A DNA stretch of 64,000 nt, taken from the NCBI GenBank assembly GCA_964589825.1, contig CAZPUS010000005.1:51858-115857 (forward strand). The letters run 5' to 3'. Of the stretch, positions 52,572 through 60,991 are shown piece by piece. The notes beneath the pieces were generated by a model. It did not search any database and was not told the DNA's origin. It was given only the letters and a program-made list of their open reading frames with translations. Origin of the DNA: CAZPUS01 sp964589825 (GTDB lineage: Bacteria > Fibrobacterota > Chitinivibrionia > Chitinivibrionales > WJKA01). Made by a program: the position numbers and the translations under genes. Each line of letters begins with the position of its first letter. Positions within the stretch are counted from its first letter, which is position 1.

Positions 52572-53996
52572 ATGGTTTTTTCATCGCATATATTTGTATT
52601 CTACTTCCTCACCATCTTTCTTCTGTTATATTATGCAATGGTGTGGAAAAAGGTCGATCTGAGCTGGATCAATCTTTTTGTAACCATTGCCAGTTACGTA
52701 TTTTACGGATGGTTCGTCCCCTGGTTCGTAGTGCTTATGTGGATATCCACATTCGTCGACTATGCGGCGGGAAAGATTATTTCCCGGCCGGGCGCCTCGC
52801 AGAAACAGCGCAATCTGGGACTTATCATGTCAATGGCGACCAACCTGGGTCTGCTGGGCTATTTCAAGTATTACATGTTCACCATGGAGACGATAAACCA
52901 CATTGTTGACTTTTTTGGTGGCGGTCCCAATTTTTTCCATATTCTTCAGGTAGCTCTCCCCATAGGTATTTCGTTCTATACCTTCCAGACAATGAGTTAT
53001 ACCATCGACGTGTGGCGCGGTGACGCTCCGCCGGTAAAGGACATGCGTACTTTTTCATGCTTTGTGGCGCTTTTCCCGCAGCTTATCGCGGGACCGATCA
53101 TCCGGTACAATACCGTGGCTCAGCAGCTGTCGCATCGTACGCACACATTGCCCAAGTTTGCCAGCGGGACCGCGATATTCGTAACTGGATTCGCCAAAAA
53201 AACCATACTGGCAAACAACGCAGGGGCGATCGCGGATGCGGTCTTCGGATCGAATGCGCCGGGATTTCTGACCGCATGGGCCGGGGCGCTGGGATATCAT
53301 TTTCAGATCTATTTTGATTTCTGCGGGTATTCGGATATGGCGGTCGGTATCGGCCGGATGCTCGGTTTCGAGTATATCCGTAACTTCTATGCACCGTATC
53401 ATGCCGACTCGATCAGTGATTTCTGGCGCAGATGGCACATATCGCTTTCAACCTGGTTCAGGGATTACGTCTATATCAGCCTCGGCGGAAACCGGGTCAA
53501 CAAGATACTTACCTATCGCAACCTTCTTATCACCATGTTGTGTACCGCGGTATGGCACGGCGCGCAGTGGACCTTTATTTCTTGGGGTATGCTGCATGCG
53601 GTTCTCATGATATTCGAACGGATAAACGGCAGGCGGTCGGTGTATTCGTTTCTGCCGCGCATTCCGCGTATCGTGCTGACCAATATCATCGTGGTACTGA
53701 TATGGGTTCCGTTCCGTGCACCCACCATGCATCAGGCCCTGCTCTACTGGAAGAGCATGCTCGGACTGCGTGCCGCGGCGGCATCGGCACCCATACTTGC
53801 GTCACAGGTATTCAGCCTGAAATCGCTTTTCTTTATTGCGGTCTGTTCGCTGGTTACCTGGCAAACGGTCCAGGCGCATGACTGGGTGAAAAAGCTTTCG
53901 CCGGCTAAATACGCGATTATCATTGTTCTTTTCGCAGTATCGATAATAGAAATGTTTACCCAGGCGTTCAATCCGTTTCTGTACTTTCAATTCTAA
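52572..53996 (+). CDS. AlgI-type MBOAT O-acetyltransferase
   Basis: 474 aa, about 11-12 TM helices. The MBOAT core has GISFYTFQTMSYTIDVWRG, FDFCGYSDMAVGIGRMLG, FWRRWHISLSTWFRDY and TAVWHGAQWTF with the invariant His329 (His322 of P. aeruginosa AlgI). It moves acetyl groups across the inner membrane to a periplasmic acyltransferase. The two SGNH genes behind it are the expected partners. Confidence 0.93.
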   Translation: MVFSSHIFVFYFLTIFLLLYYAMVWKKVDLSWINLFVTIASYVFYGWFVPWFVVLMWISTFVDYAAGKIISRPGASQKQRNLGLIMSMATNLGLLGYFKYYMFTMETINHIVDFFGGGPNFFHILQVALPIGISFYTFQTMSYTIDVWRGDAPPVKDMRTFSCFVALFPQLIAGPIIRYNTVAQQLSHRTHTLPKFASGTAIFVTGFAKKTILANNAGAIADAVFGSNAPGFLTAWAGALGYHFQIYFDFCGYSDMAVGIGRMLGFEYIRNFYAPYHADSISDFWRRWHISLSTWFRDYVYISLGGNRVNKILTYRNLLITMLCTAVWHGAQWTFISWGMLHAVLMIFERINGRRSVYSFLPRIPRIVLTNIIVVLIWVPFRAPTMHQALLYWKSMLGLRAAAASAPILASQVFSLKSLFFIAVCSLVTWQTVQAHDWVKKLSPAKYAIIIVLFAVSIIEMFTQAFNPFLYFQF

Positions 53997-54011
53997 AAAG
54001 GAAAAGAAGTT

Positions 54012-55835
54012 ATGGCGTCCGATTATATCAAACCCGAAAACGTGAAAGATACCGGCCAGGAGAAACACGAGCATCTCCCTAAGGTAGCCGGAAAGAAAAG
54101 TGCCGCGATTTTCGTGGGTATTTTTCTGGTACTTATCTATTCCGTAGGTATTCTTCAGGCGAGTGTCGAGCTCTCAAAAGATGAAAGCATTCAGTTTTTT
54201 GACGTGTTTGTCGACACCTTTGCGCGTCCGGTTACCCGGGCCAAAACCACGGCACAGCATTTTGAAAAACTGCAGGGTCAGCTCGATTCACTCGATCAGG
54301 GAATCGATTCGATTGCCCGGCATATGGAGGATACCGGTATACAAGCCGTAAATTATGGAGAACTCGAGATGAGCGCTGAGGAAGCCCTCTTTACGGTTAA
54401 GGATATCAAAAAGGCGCAGATCGATGTGAATCGCCACATCGATGCGGATACCAATTCAAAAAATATCCAGCGCCTCAGCGATCTTTATCAAAAGATGAAC
54501 ACGCTGCATCAGCATATGTGGAATCAGAAGAGTCTCGACACCGTGCGTGCACAGTACCAAACCGTGTCACAGCGGGTCGATGAACTTGCAAAGATGTATG
54601 GCAGGCCCTCTTTGCCCGAGTACCCCGCAATGATGGCGCGTCATTTTTTCCAGTATACCGTGTTCAGCAAACGCTACCTGCGTGCCTACGAAAATGAAAT
54701 GGAAGAGACGTCGGTGGCGGCTAACACCGTCAGGCCCTACATGCAGTTCTACCGGTACTGGCTGCTGCACGACGTGGGTGAAAAGGCGGTGCTCGGAAAG
54801 GATAAATGGCTCTTTTACAAACCGGGTGTCGACTACCTGGTAAAGCCCTACATACGCGATCAGCGCTCGATCAAGGTCGATCCCAACAACAAGCCCATCA
54901 CCGACAATCCGATCAACGCGATCGCTCAATTCGAAAATGAGCTCAATGAACACGGGGTGGAACTGCTGGTCGTGATCGTACCGGGTAAGCCGTCGGTATA
55001 TCCCGATAAGCTTCATTCCGCCTACGACACTTCGGATGTATGCAATTTTGCGCATACCAAAAAGACGATCGGCCAGCTTCGCGAAAACGGAATTGCGGTG
55101 GTCGATCTGTACGGTCCCATGGCTGAATTCAGAAAAGAGATGGAGGCGCAGGGCGAGACGATCTATCTTGAAAGGGATACGCACTGGAAGCCGAAAACAG
55201 CCGCGTTCGTTGCGCAAACCGTTGCCGGCCGTGTCAGGGAGTATCCATGGTTCAGCTCCGGAACGACAGAATACGTGAGCGCGGATGTGCCGGTGGAGCG
55301 CGTGGGTGATGTCGGTGTCATGACCGATCTGCCCTCTTTTACCGTACGTAATCTTCAGATGCATTTTCCCGTAGAGGACGTGACCTGTAAAAAGGTCTAC
55401 AAGGTGATACGCACCCGGGCCGATTCGTCCGAAATGGGGCTGCAATCGGATGACGGATCGCTTCAGCTTCCGCTGAGCGTTATCAGCAAGCTTCCTCCGT
55501 CACTGGTACATGAGCTTGGAAATGCCGCGACGGTCAAACGCATCAGCCCGTATCGCGACGAGTATTTCGATTCCGACATCCTTATTCTGGGTGACAGCTT
55601 CTCGCGTATATACCAGACCGACGAGCCGCGTGCCGCGGGATGGATTGCCCATTTTGCCGCGGAGATAGGCTCCCCGGTCGCATCGATCGTAAACGATGGC
55701 GGTGCCTCCACACTGGTGCGCGAAACCCTGGCGCGCAAAAAGAAACTTCTTGACGGCAAAAAGCTCTGTATCTGGGAGTTTGTGGAACGCGATCTGCGCT
55801 ACGGCGCAAAAGGATGGAAAGATATCGATCTGTAA
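54012..55835 (+). CDS. AlgJ/AlgX-type SGNH acetyltransferase, first copy
   Basis: 607 aa. An N-terminal TM anchor (AAIFVGIFLVLIYSVGIL) and a long coiled-coil part (about 60-190) precede the SGNH domain. The Asp-His dyad is in ERDTHWKP (D389, H391) and the nucleophile in LGDSFSR (S529). Thus the periplasmic domain that transfers acetyl to glycan hydroxyls is intact. It is 15 bp after the algI gene. The coiled coil is longer than in AlgJ and may serve in complex assembly. Confidence 0.85.
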   Translation: MASDYIKPENVKDTGQEKHEHLPKVAGKKSAAIFVGIFLVLIYSVGILQASVELSKDESIQFFDVFVDTFARPVTRAKTTAQHFEKLQGQLDSLDQGIDSIARHMEDTGIQAVNYGELEMSAEEALFTVKDIKKAQIDVNRHIDADTNSKNIQRLSDLYQKMNTLHQHMWNQKSLDTVRAQYQTVSQRVDELAKMYGRPSLPEYPAMMARHFFQYTVFSKRYLRAYENEMEETSVAANTVRPYMQFYRYWLLHDVGEKAVLGKDKWLFYKPGVDYLVKPYIRDQRSIKVDPNNKPITDNPINAIAQFENELNEHGVELLVVIVPGKPSVYPDKLHSAYDTSDVCNFAHTKKTIGQLRENGIAVVDLYGPMAEFRKEMEAQGETIYLERDTHWKPKTAAFVAQTVAGRVREYPWFSSGTTEYVSADVPVERVGDVGVMTDLPSFTVRNLQMHFPVEDVTCKKVYKVIRTRADSSEMGLQSDDGSLQLPLSVISKLPPSLVHELGNAATVKRISPYRDEYFDSDILILGDSFSRIYQTDEPRAAGWIAHFAAEIGSPVASIVNDGGASTLVRETLARKKKLLDGKKLCIWEFVERDLRYGAKGWKDIDL

Positions 55836-55905
55836 AACGGTCTGCAGACCGGTTCTGATAGTCTAAATCAGCCTGTTTTTCACTCTAAACACGGAAAGAG
55901 CACCT

Positions 55906-57936
55906 ATGAAATTACGTCACATTCGTTCAGCAGCAGCGACCGCGGTATGTATGGCTGCGCTTATGGCAGGCGGCGCAGATGCGTCGGCATACCGGGAACT
56001 CGTACCCGGCTTTGACCGGACAAAATCGCGTGCAATGGTGAGAGAGATCGACAATCCCACCAGAGCCAACTTCGACTGTGCCGCATTTATCGACAACCCG
56101 ATCAGATACAATCCCAAAACGCCAAAATTCGATGCGCCCGAAGAAAAGGTCGGACTCGATGCACTTACTTTTGACGGTGCGCTTGCCTCTGTGGCAACCT
56201 CAATTGGGCAGACACCGCTGACAGCACAGGAAAAGGAGCAGCCGCTTGCATGGGAGCGCCTCTATAACGAATATTTCTGGAACGTGATCGGCGATCCGGG
56301 ATTTGCAAAGGCTTCCGCAAAGATAAACGGAGAAAAGTGGGCCGACGAGAGTCTTGGCCGTTCGTATCAGAAAATCACCAACGCATGGCTGCACGATACC
56401 GACCAAGGAACCGAGGTATGGGTTGAAGTCGAATTCAGTGACTGGGCGGACTTTTTTACCGGTGTGCAGGATCCTGACAAAGACGGCTTCGATGAGGTCT
56501 TCGGCAAACTTGTAGTGGACGACATGGATCCGGCGGAATATAAAAAAGCGATCGCGTGGATCCGGGGAGACTACACCACCAAGCGAATGACACAGCAGCA
56601 GATCGACGACTGGCTCATGGAACTCGCATCGTACTGGTATCCCACCTACAATACCGATGTGATCGAGAGCGGGGACATGAAAAAATGGCCCAACCGTAAA
56701 GTTAAGCGCAAAATCCGCAAAAAGCTCGGTGACCTGCGTGTGGAAAATCCTACCGCGGTTATGCGCGGGGTCCCGCACGGCAAAAAGATATACAATGTAT
56801 TCAAGGTGCCCGATCTGGGACAGGAGAAAGGTGGCGGTGAAGCCAAGAGCGAAGAGCCTGAGAGAGAAGCGGCCGCAGATAAGAAGATGGATACCTCGGT
56901 ATCCGATAATGTGACGCGCAACAATGGGCGCTGGAAAAAGGAGCTGGAGGCCCACGGAGGATCATACGACAAATGGGCTTCGGAGCTCACCGATATAAAA
57001 AAGGCGCAGAAAGCGATTGTTGAAACGCTCCCCGAAGGCCAGCTGGGATTCGAAGGCAAAGGTGACTGGCTCTTTTTCGGCAAATCGCTCGAATATACCA
57101 CCGGCGGTGATATAAGCGATCAGCCAAAGGATAAAAACCCGATTCCGCATCTTGTCAAGTTCAAAAAATATCTCGCTGACCATGACGTCAACATGCTTTT
57201 TGTCGTGATACCGACAAAGGCGGAGATGTATTATGAACATCTTCCCTGCGAAATGCCCGAAGACAAAACCACGATCGTCAATCCCTATGGTCGCAAGTTT
57301 TTACGCGACGTGCAGAACGAGGGTGTGGAGGTGATCGACCTGCTTCCCGGATTTATGGATGCAAAGACAAAGGACGATCAGTACGACGAACACCTGTACC
57401 AGCATCAGGACACACACTGGACATGGCGCGGTTGTGAACTCATGACCGATGCGGTGGCCGATCGAATCACGCAGTATGCCTGGTTCGACGAACTTGACGA
57501 GCTCAAAAAAGAGTACACGGTGCGGGAGACGACGTTTACCCGCAGGGGCGATATCGTGGACCGGATTCCGGAAGAGAAAAAGGCGGATTACGGGAAGGCG
57601 ACCCTCAAGGCAAAACGGGTCTATACACCCGAAGGCGAGGCATACAACTCACGCGGCAAAAAGAGTGCACCTATCATGGTGATCGGTGATTCCTTTACCG
57701 GTGTCTATGAGCTTGTGGACTGCAAAAGTGCGGGTATCGCCTCACACCTGGCACAAAAAACAGGGATGCCTGTGGAGAATATTACCAGCTGGGGAGGCGG
57801 TCCGCTGGTGCGCAACAAAATGCTGCGTGCCCGAAAGGACGATCTCAAGTACAAACGTTTGGTCGTCTATGTAATGGTGGCACGTGATCTCTACGATTAT
57901 GCCATGGGGTGGAAGCCGCTCAAAGTTAAAAAATAG
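55906..57936 (+). CDS. AlgJ/AlgX-type SGNH acetyltransferase, second copy
   Basis: 676 aa with a Sec signal peptide (about 26 residues, ending ADASA). The first 300 residues are unlike AlgJ. The C-terminal SGNH domain has HQDTHWTWRG (D502, H504) and VIGDSFTGVYE (S596). It is soluble in the periplasm, while the first copy is anchored. Two active copies suggest two acetylation sites or acceptors, or a relay. It is the last gene before a strong terminator. Confidence 0.85.
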   Translation: MKLRHIRSAAATAVCMAALMAGGADASAYRELVPGFDRTKSRAMVREIDNPTRANFDCAAFIDNPIRYNPKTPKFDAPEEKVGLDALTFDGALASVATSIGQTPLTAQEKEQPLAWERLYNEYFWNVIGDPGFAKASAKINGEKWADESLGRSYQKITNAWLHDTDQGTEVWVEVEFSDWADFFTGVQDPDKDGFDEVFGKLVVDDMDPAEYKKAIAWIRGDYTTKRMTQQQIDDWLMELASYWYPTYNTDVIESGDMKKWPNRKVKRKIRKKLGDLRVENPTAVMRGVPHGKKIYNVFKVPDLGQEKGGGEAKSEEPEREAAADKKMDTSVSDNVTRNNGRWKKELEAHGGSYDKWASELTDIKKAQKAIVETLPEGQLGFEGKGDWLFFGKSLEYTTGGDISDQPKDKNPIPHLVKFKKYLADHDVNMLFVVIPTKAEMYYEHLPCEMPEDKTTIVNPYGRKFLRDVQNEGVEVIDLLPGFMDAKTKDDQYDEHLYQHQDTHWTWRGCELMTDAVADRITQYAWFDELDELKKEYTVRETTFTRRGDIVDRIPEEKKADYGKATLKAKRVYTPEGEAYNSRGKKSAPIMVIGDSFTGVYELVDCKSAGIASHLAQKTGMPVENITSWGGGPLVRNKMLRARKDDLKYKRLVVYVMVARDLYDYAMGWKPLKVKK

Positions 57937-57944
57937 TACCACAG

Positions 57945-57992
57945 GTGCGCGGCAGGGGCGGCATAAAGCCGTTTCGGCTGCGCACTTTTTTT
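57945..57992 (+). terminator. Rho-independent terminator closing the acetylation operon
   Basis: GTGCGC (57945-57950) pairs with GCGCAC (57980-57985), with further pairing of GGC/GCC inside, followed by seven T. It lies 8 bp after the stop at 57936. Confidence 0.8.
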
Positions 57993-58033
57993 CGGGCGGG
58001 GGCCGGACAGCTGCGGGCAGGAGGTAGCCCATC

Positions 58034-59206
58034 GTGCACAGTACTTCGTTATCAGGTAGCAATCACACAACCCGCCGATACGTGCGTATGCCGGCACACA
58101 TAGTGCGTTGTGGTGCTGTCGCGCTCATTGCCGCGTTACTCACAGGTGTGGGATGCGGCGGGCATGAAGACTCGCAGTCGCACGGACGTACCGGGAATAC
58201 CGGCAATTCCGCACCCGGTTATGAGGCGTTGATTGCCAATGACAGCGCAGATTTTTCGCTTATGTATAAGGTGCGTGCCACCTGCCGCATTTACCGCGCT
58301 GTCACGGGAGACACCGCGATCAGGCCCTGCGGGATTCTCGATTCGATACTCGGCTACGGCGCGGCGAGGATTCGCGCGATGCGCGACAGTCTGCAGGGGC
58401 CCCGCGGGACGGTCGCGGCATTCAAAACGCTGATCTACGATACCTGGGAAATACAATTCGATACGTGTCGCGACGATATACGCACCGTCCTGCCTCATGA
58501 GGTCGTGCTGAATGCTCGTGGCTCCTGCATGGGTACTGCATTGCTCTTTCTGTTGCTTGCGCAACGTCTGCAGGTTCCGATGTACGGGGTGGTAATGCCG
58601 GGGCATTTTTTTGTACGCTATGACGATGACAGCGTTACGCTCAACATAGAGCCCAACAGGGCGGGGTGGCACTATACCGATTCGGCCTACCGGGCAAAGT
58701 ACCGGCTCGACGCCCATCCGTGGTATACGATGCACAACCTGACCGCGCAAAAGGCGGGGGCAATTTTTATGTTTAATGTGGCAAATATTCTTCGCCAAAA
58801 AGGAAAGCTGCGCGCAGCGAAGCGTATGTATCGCTCATCGATGACGTTATTCGAGGAGTATGCTCCTTTGTACGGCAACTGCGCCATCACCTGCGCAGCG
58901 CAGGGCGATATCGATGAGGCGATACAAATGCTGGAGCAGGTAACCCGCATGCGGCCCGGCGCTGCAAAAGGGTATGTTAACCTGGGCGCATTATACCTGC
59001 GAAGCGAGCGCTTCGAAAAGGCGGTTTCGACCTACCGCAGGGGGCTTCGCAGCTGCAGCGATTCCACCGCGCTCATGCACGGGCTTTCGTTCTCACTGTA
59101 TCATGCCGGCCGTCTCAAAGAGGCAGAGAAAATGTATAATCGCTATCGAACACGCCCCGATGCGCAGCCTCGTAATGTGGCGCAACTGCAGCGCTTGTTG
59201 TTCTGA
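58034..59206 (+). CDS. Transglutaminase-like (SirB1-like) TPR lipoprotein
   Basis: 390 aa. After a 42-residue N terminus with hydrophobic core and Cys (GVGC) comes a papain/transglutaminase-like segment (LNARGSCMGTALLFLLLAQRL, then VVMPGHFFVRYD), where Cys and His could form an active pair. Residues about 240-390 are TPRs (YGNCAITCAAQGDIDEAIQM, YVNLGALYLRSERFEKAVSTY). GTG 58034 has AGGAGGT 8-9 nt upstream, so it is preferred over ATG 58088. It follows the acetylation operon but after a terminator, so it has its own promoter. Confidence 0.65.
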   Translation: MHSTSLSGSNHTTRRYVRMPAHIVRCGAVALIAALLTGVGCGGHEDSQSHGRTGNTGNSAPGYEALIANDSADFSLMYKVRATCRIYRAVTGDTAIRPCGILDSILGYGAARIRAMRDSLQGPRGTVAAFKTLIYDTWEIQFDTCRDDIRTVLPHEVVLNARGSCMGTALLFLLLAQRLQVPMYGVVMPGHFFVRYDDDSVTLNIEPNRAGWHYTDSAYRAKYRLDAHPWYTMHNLTAQKAGAIFMFNVANILRQKGKLRAAKRMYRSSMTLFEEYAPLYGNCAITCAAQGDIDEAIQMLEQVTRMRPGAAKGYVNLGALYLRSERFEKAVSTYRRGLRSCSDSTALMHGLSFSLYHAGRLKEAEKMYNRYRTRPDAQPRNVAQLQRLLF

Positions 59207-59551
59207 GAGGCCATGACACGGGATGCTTGTACGGGCGGCACAGCTGCGGGCCTTATACCATACAAAATACGGCGCATACATACGGGGCACGTATACAAAT
59301 CACAGGGGGAAAGCGGTATACAGAGAGACCGGCAAGCTGCGAAATGTATTTTTTTTAAACCTGAACTGCGCAAATAAAATAGCTCAGCGCAGGTGAAAAC
59401 GAATTGGATACTTCAGGCCTGAAGTGAGAGGGTACGTTATTATACGTACCCGTCCGGTTCGGGCTGTGGCTGCGTATCAAAGGCGCGGCGTGTGATCGTG
59501 TGGTTACTATACCAGGCTTTTTATTTACCGCAGGTGTAGAAATGTGAGTGT
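59207..59551. other. Intergenic region upstream of fumC
   Basis: 345 bp. No gene. It carries two palindromes at 59410-59451 and should hold the fumC promoter. A run of T at about 59347 has no clear stem before it. Confidence 0.45.
59410..59451. promoter_or_regulatory. Two adjacent palindromes upstream of fumC
   Basis: ACTTCAGGCCTGAAGT at 59410-59425 is a perfect 16-bp palindrome. Four bases on, GGGTACG (59430-59436) and CGTACCC (59445-59451) form a second one with an 8-nt AT centre. They lie about 100-140 bp before the fumC start and may be operators for a dimeric regulator. Confidence 0.45.
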
Positions 59552-60934
59552 ATGATGAATGTACGGTATGAAAAGGACTCCATGGGTAGGGTGGAGATAG
59601 AGGCCTCGCGCTACTGGGGTGCTCAGACGCAGCGTGCGGTGCAGAATTTCGGAATCGGTTCGCAGCGGTTTCCTGCAGAGATGATACATGCCATGGCACT
59701 GGTTAAATATGCAGCCGCCCGGGCCAACTGCGAATGCGGGGTGCTGGCGGATACCACCGCGGATGCGGTGCAGCGTGCGGCACGGGAGGTAATGGAGGGC
59801 GCACTGGATGCGCATTTTCCTCTTGTAATATGGCAAAGCGGCAGCGGGACACAGTTTAACATGAACGTCAACGAGGTAATCGCCAACCGTGCGGCAGAGC
59901 TACTGGGCGGCACAAAAGGGGAGAGAGCGCTGGTGCATCCCAACGATCATGTCAACAGGGGACAGTCCACCAACGACACGTTTCCCACTGCAATGCGGAT
60001 TGGGGTTGCACGGGCCATCGCACGCAGACTCATACCCTCGCTGCAGCATTGCATCGATGTGCTGGGGCAGAAGAAAGAGGCTTTCAACGAGGTGATAAAA
60101 TGCGGCAGGACCCATTTGCAGGATGCGGTTCCGGTATCGCTGGGGCAGCAGTTTTCCGGGTACCTGGCCCAGCTTGAGAGTGCAATGCAGTCGCTGGAGT
60201 GTGTACAAAAAGAGCTGTATGCGTTGCCTGTGGGCGGTACCGCGGTCGGAACCGGGCTCAATGCAGCCCCCGGATTTGCGGATGCGGCGGTCACGGCGAT
60301 CGCAGCCGAAACCGGTATGCCGTTTCACTGTATCGACAACCGGTTTGCCGCAATGGCGGCGCATGACGAAATGGTGCGCTGCAGTGGCGCCTGTACCGCT
60401 TGTGCCGGGGCACTCAGAAAGATCGCCACCGATATCGTGTGGCTCTCTTCCGGACCCAGGTCGGGACTCGGGGAGATGCGTATTCCGTCCAACGAGCCGG
60501 GAAGCTCGATCATGCCCGGCAAGGTGAATCCGACCCAGTGCGAAGCCACCCTTATGGTATGCACGCAGGTTATGGGAAACGATACTGTAGTAACGATTGC
60601 CGGATCTGGCGGCAATTTCGAGCTCAATGTCTATAAACCGTGTATTGTATACAATGTACTGCAGTCCGTACAACTGCTCTCCGATGCGCTGATGTCCTTT
60701 ACCGACAGATGTCTTGCAGGCCTGGAGCCGGTGCGGGAGCGCATCGATGAGAATGTGCGCAGGAGTCTGATGCTGGTGACCGCCCTCACGGGTGAAATCG
60801 GCTACGACCGGGCCGCCCGCATCGCCCACCACGCCTATGCGCATAACCTGACGCTCAGGGAGGCGGCGCTTTCACTCGGTGAGATATCGGCGCAGCGCTT
60901 CGACGAGCTCGTTGAACCCTCGCGGATGGTGTAG
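59552..60934 (+). CDS. fumC: Fumarate hydratase class II
   Basis: 460 aa, normal length. It hydrates fumarate to malate in the TCA cycle. It has VEIEASRYWGAQTQRA, SGSGTQFNMNVNEVIANRA, HPNDHVNRGQSTNDTFPTAM, GRTHLQDA and the signature GSSIMPGKVNPTQCEA, so all fumarase-specific motifs are present. Start ATG 59552, with a second ATG next to it; the ribosome site is weak. Confidence 0.96.
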   Translation: MMNVRYEKDSMGRVEIEASRYWGAQTQRAVQNFGIGSQRFPAEMIHAMALVKYAAARANCECGVLADTTADAVQRAAREVMEGALDAHFPLVIWQSGSGTQFNMNVNEVIANRAAELLGGTKGERALVHPNDHVNRGQSTNDTFPTAMRIGVARAIARRLIPSLQHCIDVLGQKKEAFNEVIKCGRTHLQDAVPVSLGQQFSGYLAQLESAMQSLECVQKELYALPVGGTAVGTGLNAAPGFADAAVTAIAAETGMPFHCIDNRFAAMAAHDEMVRCSGACTACAGALRKIATDIVWLSSGPRSGLGEMRIPSNEPGSSIMPGKVNPTQCEATLMVCTQVMGNDTVVTIAGSGGNFELNVYKPCIVYNVLQSVQLLSDALMSFTDRCLAGLEPVRERIDENVRRSLMLVTALTGEIGYDRAARIAHHAYAHNLTLREAALSLGEISAQRFDELVEPSRMV

Positions 60935-60991
60935 ACGCGTCGTGCGGTGATAGTTGTATGAGATTGCAGAGAGAATCGAGGTGATATCGTT

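Noticed and set aside
59900..60844. 314-codon minus-strand frame
   Set aside because: Antisense shadow of fumC.
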